A stretch of 64,000 bases of DNA from CAXXHQ01 sp963665265 (lineage in GTDB: Bacteria; Planctomycetota; Planctomycetia; Pirellulales; Thermoguttaceae), in NCBI GenBank assembly GCA_963665265.2, contig OY762224.2:2046001-2110000 (forward strand), in the 5' to 3' direction. A program made the position numbers and the translations under genes. Below, in pieces: positions 57,696 through 64,000 of the stretch (the stretch's first letter is position 1; every line of letters begins with the position of its first letter). The notes under the pieces were generated by a model. It was not told the DNA's origin. It saw nothing but the letters and a program-made list of their open reading frames with translations, and did not search any database.

Positions 57696-59393
57696 TTATT
57701 GCAGAGCGTCAAGAAACGTCTTGACGGTTGAGGCGGGGGCGTCGCTATCGGAAATCGCTCCGCTGACCGCTACTCGGCCAATCCCCGTCGCTAATACTTC
57801 CGGTAAACGTTCTAGCGTGATTCCGCCGATGGCAAACGCTGGCAAGCGTACTTCCGCTGCCACGGATTTCAATAACTCTAGGCCGGGGAAATGCTTAAAG
57901 GACTTTGTCGTCGAAGGGAACGTCGGCCCGACTCCGATGTAGTTCGCCCCGTCCAATACCGCCTGCCTTGCTTGCTCAACGCTGTGAGTAGAAACGCCGA
58001 TCAATGCGTTGGGGCCGACGATAGTTCGGGCGTCCTTTACCGACATTTCTTCTTGGCCGACATGTACGCCGTCGGCGCGGCAGAGCGCTGCGACGTCCGG
58101 GCGATCGTTGACGACAAAAAGCGTCGCCGTTCCGGCCGTAATATCCCGAAGCATTCTTGCTCGTTCGGTCAACGTTCGGTCGTCGATCTTTTTGTCTCGC
58201 AATTGAAGTACATGCACTCCCGCTTCGACGAGCGCCGTTGTATGACGCGCGAATTCATCTTCATTCGTCCGGCCGTCGATCAACGCATAGAGCCGGGCGT
58301 TTTGCAACCGAGACAAACTCGCCTGCAGTATTTCCGACGCGCGGTGCAACGTATAGCAGCGGTAACGTAGCTGCTTCCAAGCGGCACCCCAGGCGGGGCT
58401 TACGAACTTGCCGAACTCTTCCAGGCTTCGCATCGATTCCTGAATCCGTGCGAAATTCGCAGTCAGTAATTGGCCAAAGTCGTCGCGAGAAGACTCTGCT
58501 GAGGTCGAAAGAGTCGTTCCGACGTCTTCCTGCGTTTCCCGACAGGCGATCCGCGATTCTTGCGGTAGCTGCTTTAAAACTTCAACCATGTCGTGTCGAA
58601 GCTGCTTGCAAAGCGACGTGAGATGCCGATCATCGAGGGCGAATCGAAGGAAATCTTCGACGACGCGAAGCCCCTCCTGCCCACGGTTGGCGGAGGCGTC
58701 GATAACCCGAAAGGCGGCTGTAGAGCCATTAGTTGAGCCAGCCGCAGCGGCGATAGAAGAGCGTACTGGAGATTCGTTTTTTTGCTCTAGTTTTTCTAAG
58801 TCTCCTGCTTTACTGCGGTTTGGCATACTAACATCCTCTAGTCCCATGCCGTTTAAGTCGATAATAGCCGAACCCGCATGAGGTTCGGCGGATGGCTCTT
58901 CAAAATAGTCGAGCGGATCGACCGAAGTCTCATTTGCGCTTACGATCCCGTAGCGAAGACGAATATCCGCTTCCAATTCGCCGGCCGAAAGCCCTTTCTC
59001 GCGAAGTTTCTCGGAAATTATTCCGTCGGAAAGCAAAACGGCGAGGAGGAGGTGTTCGGTGGCTAGGGCAGGATTACTGCCGCCGTCAGAAAGATGCGTC
59101 ACCTCGCGGATTGCCCAAGTGAGTTCGTTCGAAAAAGAGTATTGAGAATAATTGTTGGGGACTGACTGTTGGGCGCCATTCGAGTTTTGCGGCATAGCTA
59201 CCCGGAGAATGCCGATCTCAGATAGCCTATTTATCCCATGTTTAATCAGCCACGCTGCTGCGCGACATTCCGGTTCGGATATCAGCCCAACTAGGAGTCC
59301 CTCGGCAGTTAATTCGTTACAATCGTCGCGATTCATCCAATCGGCGGCGATGTTCAACGCTCGTTCGGCTCCGGCGGTAAATTGATATTTCAT
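57696..59393 (-). CDS. Clp N-domain - ThiD2 - ThiE fusion protein
   Basis: The 565-residue product has three parts. Residues 1-155 form a double Clp_N repeat: MKYQFTAGAERALNIAADWM, LTAEGLLVGLISEPECRAAA, then TEHLLLAVLLSDGIISEKLR, the same pattern as in ClpC. After a Ser/Asn-rich linker, residues about 226-365 (RVIDASANRGQEGLRVVEDF, LLTANFARIQESMRSLEEFG) match ThiD2, a monofunctional HMP-phosphate kinase. Residues 370-565 are ThiE, thiamine-phosphate synthase (VLQLRDKKIDDRTL, NDRPDVAALCRADGVHVGQE, GVSTHSVEQARQAV, GVGPTFPSTTKS). ThiD2-ThiE fusions are known. The added Clp N-domain is unusual and suggests contact with ClpC, whose gene lies about 0.9 kb away. Control of enzyme stability is one possibility. 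Confidence 0.85.
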   Translation of the reverse strand: MKYQFTAGAERALNIAADWMNRDDCNELTAEGLLVGLISEPECRAAAWLIKHGINRLSEIGILRVAMPQNSNGAQQSVPNNYSQYSFSNELTWAIREVTHLSDGGSNPALATEHLLLAVLLSDGIISEKLREKGLSAGELEADIRLRYGIVSANETSVDPLDYFEEPSAEPHAGSAIIDLNGMGLEDVSMPNRSKAGDLEKLEQKNESPVRSSIAAAAGSTNGSTAAFRVIDASANRGQEGLRVVEDFLRFALDDRHLTSLCKQLRHDMVEVLKQLPQESRIACRETQEDVGTTLSTSAESSRDDFGQLLTANFARIQESMRSLEEFGKFVSPAWGAAWKQLRYRCYTLHRASEILQASLSRLQNARLYALIDGRTNEDEFARHTTALVEAGVHVLQLRDKKIDDRTLTERARMLRDITAGTATLFVVNDRPDVAALCRADGVHVGQEEMSVKDARTIVGPNALIGVSTHSVEQARQAVLDGANYIGVGPTFPSTTKSFKHFPGLELLKSVAAEVRLPAFAIGGITLERLPEVLATGIGRVAVSGAISDSDAPASTVKTFLDALQ

Positions 59394-59596
59394 AACTTGG
59401 TCGTAGGTTGAGCATTGCGCAAAGGAAAGGAAATCCGGCGAAAAACCTAAATCCCTGCCTCGCTTTTAGTTGCCTTGCTTTGGGATATTTTACAAGTTAC
59501 AATTCCGTGGCCGCAGGGAGAACCCTTCGGTCGTATATTATTGCGCCTGTTTCCAACATAATATGTCGGAAAAATATTGCGTTCATGGAGGAACGT

Positions 59597-60217
59597 ATGG
59601 CGACGACACGCACGCATTGGACATTGTACCTCTGGCCGGGGCTCCCGCAACTTTGGCTTCAGGGGAAATGGTCGGGGTTGGCGGTGACTTTATTCGCCGC
59701 CGCCGCGCTTAACGCAAGCGTCGCCGTCAGTTTCGGCTGGTCCGATTGGCTCGGTTCCGGCGTGCGAACCCTATATTGGGCCGTATTCGCCGTCGCTTGG
59801 AGCATCGGAGTAATTGCCGGGGCGATACAATTGCGGAAGAGCTTCGCACATGAGGTCGCCGAGGGGGCGGACGATCCGTTCCGTACGGCGAATGAGTTGT
59901 ATTTGCAGGGCGACCTGTTCGCCGCGGAAAAAATTTTGAACGGTTTGCTGCGTCGAAATGCCCGTGACGCGGACGCCCGATTGAGACTTGCCTCCGTCCT
60001 ACGTCGCATGCGACGTCTTGGCGAGGCGAAGAATCAACTAGATCGATTAGAACGATTGGAAACCGCCGACAAATGGCGGTTTGAAATACAAGAGGAGCGA
60101 AAGCGTTTGCTGGAAGCCTGTTCCGTCGCCTCGGAGGGATCTCTGAAGCTTAACGCGGAGCCGGTTTTGACGGAACATGAAGAGCCGTTGCAAACGCCCG
60201 TGCCGAAAGTCGCGTAG
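59597..60217 (+). CDS. Small membrane protein with TPR-like C-terminus
   Basis: The 206-residue product starts MATTRTHWTLYLWPGLPQLW at ATG 59597, 5 nt after GGAGG; the frame is open to 59408 but the upstream part is unlike a protein start. Two hydrophobic segments (residues 26-48 and 57-80) are followed by a soluble helical part with TPR features (NELYLQGDLFAAEKILNGLL, DADARLRLASVLRRMRRLGE). It ends 48 bp before clpC on the same strand. The family was not recognised beyond this layout; it may anchor a complex at the membrane. Confidence 0.68.
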   Translation: MATTRTHWTLYLWPGLPQLWLQGKWSGLAVTLFAAAALNASVAVSFGWSDWLGSGVRTLYWAVFAVAWSIGVIAGAIQLRKSFAHEVAEGADDPFRTANELYLQGDLFAAEKILNGLLRRNARDADARLRLASVLRRMRRLGEAKNQLDRLERLETADKWRFEIQEERKRLLEACSVASEGSLKLNAEPVLTEHEEPLQTPVPKVA

Positions 60218-60238
60218 AAAGTTTGCAAAAGTCGGGGA

Positions 60239-60244
60239 TATAAT
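60239..60244 (+). promoter_or_regulatory. Candidate -10 box of clpC
   Basis: TATAAT lies 27 bp before the clpC ATG at 60266. Transcription would begin near 60251, leaving a leader of about 15 nt that contains GGAGA. No good -35 hexamer is found 16-18 bp upstream, so an activator may be needed. Confidence 0.4.
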
Positions 60245-60265
60245 TCCCCCATGGAGAACGACAAC

Positions 60266-62839
<2,574 letters not shown>

Positions 62840-62867
62840 ATCGGTTCTCGCTAGAACGTAAAAACGC

Positions 62868-62898
62868 AAACGGCCGCGTCATCTCGACGCGGCCGTTT
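62868..62898. terminator. Bidirectional terminator between clpC and the HAF protein gene
   Basis: AAACGGCCGCGTC (62868-62880) and GACGCGGCCGTTT (62886-62898) form a perfect 13-bp stem with a 5-base loop. TATTT follows on one strand and TTTGCG on the other. Confidence 0.85.
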
Positions 62899-62932
62899 TA
62901 TTTAAAATCGTCGGAGTTAAAACACCGATAAA

Positions 62933-64000
62933 TTACTTTCGTTTTCGCCCCCAATAGCCTACAAGTCCAAAAAAGCTTACGCCCAAAACGAGGATGCAAG
63001 AAGGTTCGGGAACTGGAGTTAACAAAAAGGCGTGTAATTCGCCGTTGAGTAAACCATAACCTACGATTTCCCCCGAACTATTAATCGAAGTTGCCTCTTG
63101 CAAGTACCACCCGCTTGTATAATCAATAGTCACTCCGGAGGTCGAATCAACGAGGGGATTTAGGTTTTGCATGACGCCGTCTTCGTAAATGAATGCGCTA
63201 GCGAAGGTATTAATCGAGCACTTTCCGACGATGAGGCCGGCATCATTGATATCATTTGCGATGCACAAATTGCCCGTGTCTTGCGGATAAAGCGACCCAA
63301 GGTCGGTCATCGCGCCATTTTTATACAGAAACGCATGAGCGCTAAGAGAAGATGAATTAGCATATATATCGTTCACAATACAATAGCCAATAATCTTACC
63401 GGAGTTGTTTATAGCTGTCGCTTTGCTGTTCAGGTAACCTGATCCAAGCGATCCGATATCTTGCGACGAAGAGCCGTTATAATAAATTGCCTTAGTTCCA
63501 GTATATCCGACTACTTGTCCCGCCTCGTTTATATCTAATCCGATTGCGGAGACGCCGATATCGTACACGCCTGCCCAACTTCCGCCAGTATAAAGAAACG
63601 AACCGTTGCTTACATGACCGGCAACTTGGCCGGAATTGTTTATGGAATAACCATAAGAGTCTGCGAGTTGATGGTCTCCGATGTCTTGTAGCGAGCCTCC
63701 GCTAAAAAGAAAAGCGGCATTGTATCCGCTGGCGCTCAAAGCATAACCGACAATTTGACCGTTGTTGCTGATGTCAGTGGCGCATGAGTTAGTGCCGCCT
63801 AAAGATGTCTTAACGCCATTGTCGTAAAGAAAAGCCTGCGCCGTGTCGGAAGAAACTCCGACAATTTGGCCTAGGTCGTTAATGGCATTCGCTTTGCCTG
63901 CACCGAGATCGGTAAGCTTGTAGGTACTAGCGGCGAAAGCGCTTCCGCAAGATGCAAAACCAAGAATAATCGCTGCCCATAAGAAAGCCGGACGCGTGAT
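62933..64000 (-). CDS. PEP-CTERM protein with HAF repeats (5' end outside window)
   Basis: The frame is open to the window edge at 64000; 355 residues are visible and the start lies just beyond. The visible N-terminus FLWAAIILGFASCGSAFAAS is a signal peptide. The body is made of HAF-type repeats, each about 45 residues with a pattern like SAHAFLYKNGAMTDLGSL and NDINDAGLIVGKC. The C terminus is a PEP-CTERM sorting signal (PVPEPSCILVLGVSFFGLVG, then YWGRKRK). It is probably an exported surface protein with a beta-propeller-like body. clpC converges on it across a strong terminator. Confidence 0.87.
   Translation of the reverse strand: MTRPAFLWAAIILGFASCGSAFAASTYKLTDLGAGKANAINDLGQIVGVSSDTAQAFLYDNGVKTSLGGTNSCATDISNNGQIVGYALSASGYNAAFLFSGGSLQDIGDHQLADSYGYSINNSGQVAGHVSNGSFLYTGGSWAGVYDIGVSAIGLDINEAGQVVGYTGTKAIYYNGSSSQDIGSLGSGYLNSKATAINNSGKIIGYCIVNDIYANSSSLSAHAFLYKNGAMTDLGSLYPQDTGNLCIANDINDAGLIVGKCSINTFASAFIYEDGVMQNLNPLVDSTSGVTIDYTSGWYLQEATSINSSGEIVGYGLLNGELHAFLLTPVPEPSCILVLGVSFFGLVGYWGRKRK

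Overview
The window looks like one chromosomal stretch of a planctomycete, probably of the Pirellulales-like Planctomycetia. This is inferred from gene content, since no rRNA is present: two PEP-CTERM surface proteins, a ClpC starting MYERFTDRARKVMQL, a small lipoprotein ending PYRTHGGII, zinc-ribbon and DPFNGK/YSVGEN-type proteins, many short regulator-like genes with degenerate GGDEF domains, loosely packed genes on both strands, and families of short palindromic intergenic repeats. Base composition is moderately GC-rich throughout. No rRNA, tRNA, IS transposase, prophage, CRISPR array or secretion cluster was recognised.

Layout. 1-5.3 kb: the 3' part of a giant T5SS/PEP-CTERM repeat protein. 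5.4-8.4 kb: dcd and nth (minus strand), a Lon N-domain protein and folE. 8.5-12 kb: a single-chain FAD/Fe-S dehydrogenase and a YkgJ-type cysteine-cluster protein. 12-16.6 kb: an HU-like protein with a near-consensus promoter, a small lipoprotein, pyrD, trpS and a membrane protein. 16.6-18.65 kb: an island of short palindromes, and a secreted-protein gene enclosed by two copies of a 180-195 bp direct repeat. 18.65-32.5 kb: family-4 UDG, der, a GH2 glycosidase, a receiver protein plus FHA-GAF kinase, a sugar isomerase-like protein, a GT2-like/TPR protein, an acidic protein, purine nucleoside phosphorylase and two unknowns. 33-43 kb: eukaryote-like ileS, purN, a radical SAM protein, an HDOD/GGDEF-like protein, a 28-residue basic protein gene with its own promoter and terminator, dnaB and an oxidoreductase. 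43-46.3 kb: the SRP RNA - dnaX - ybaB - recR block. 46.5-53 kb: unknowns and the PFL/ACT pair. 53-55.3 kb: groES-groEL. 56-63 kb: pyrG, a Clp_N-ThiD2-ThiE fusion, a small membrane protein and clpC. The right edge holds a second PEP-CTERM protein with HAF repeats.

How the genes work together. Most are housekeeping: nucleotide supply (dcd, folE, pyrD, purN, purine phosphorylase, pyrG), DNA replication and repair (dnaB, dnaX, ybaB, recR, nth, UDG), translation (trpS, ileS, der, SRP RNA) and protein quality control (groESL, clpC). The points of most interest are the Clp N-domain fused to two thiamine-synthesis domains about 0.9 kb from clpC, the A9 slippage site in dnaX where both alternative frames stop within a few codons, the very small basic gene with a complete transcription unit, the direct-repeat-flanked gene, and several long perfect hairpins. 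Coordinates of sites were read by eye. Family assignments rest on recognised motifs, not on searches.
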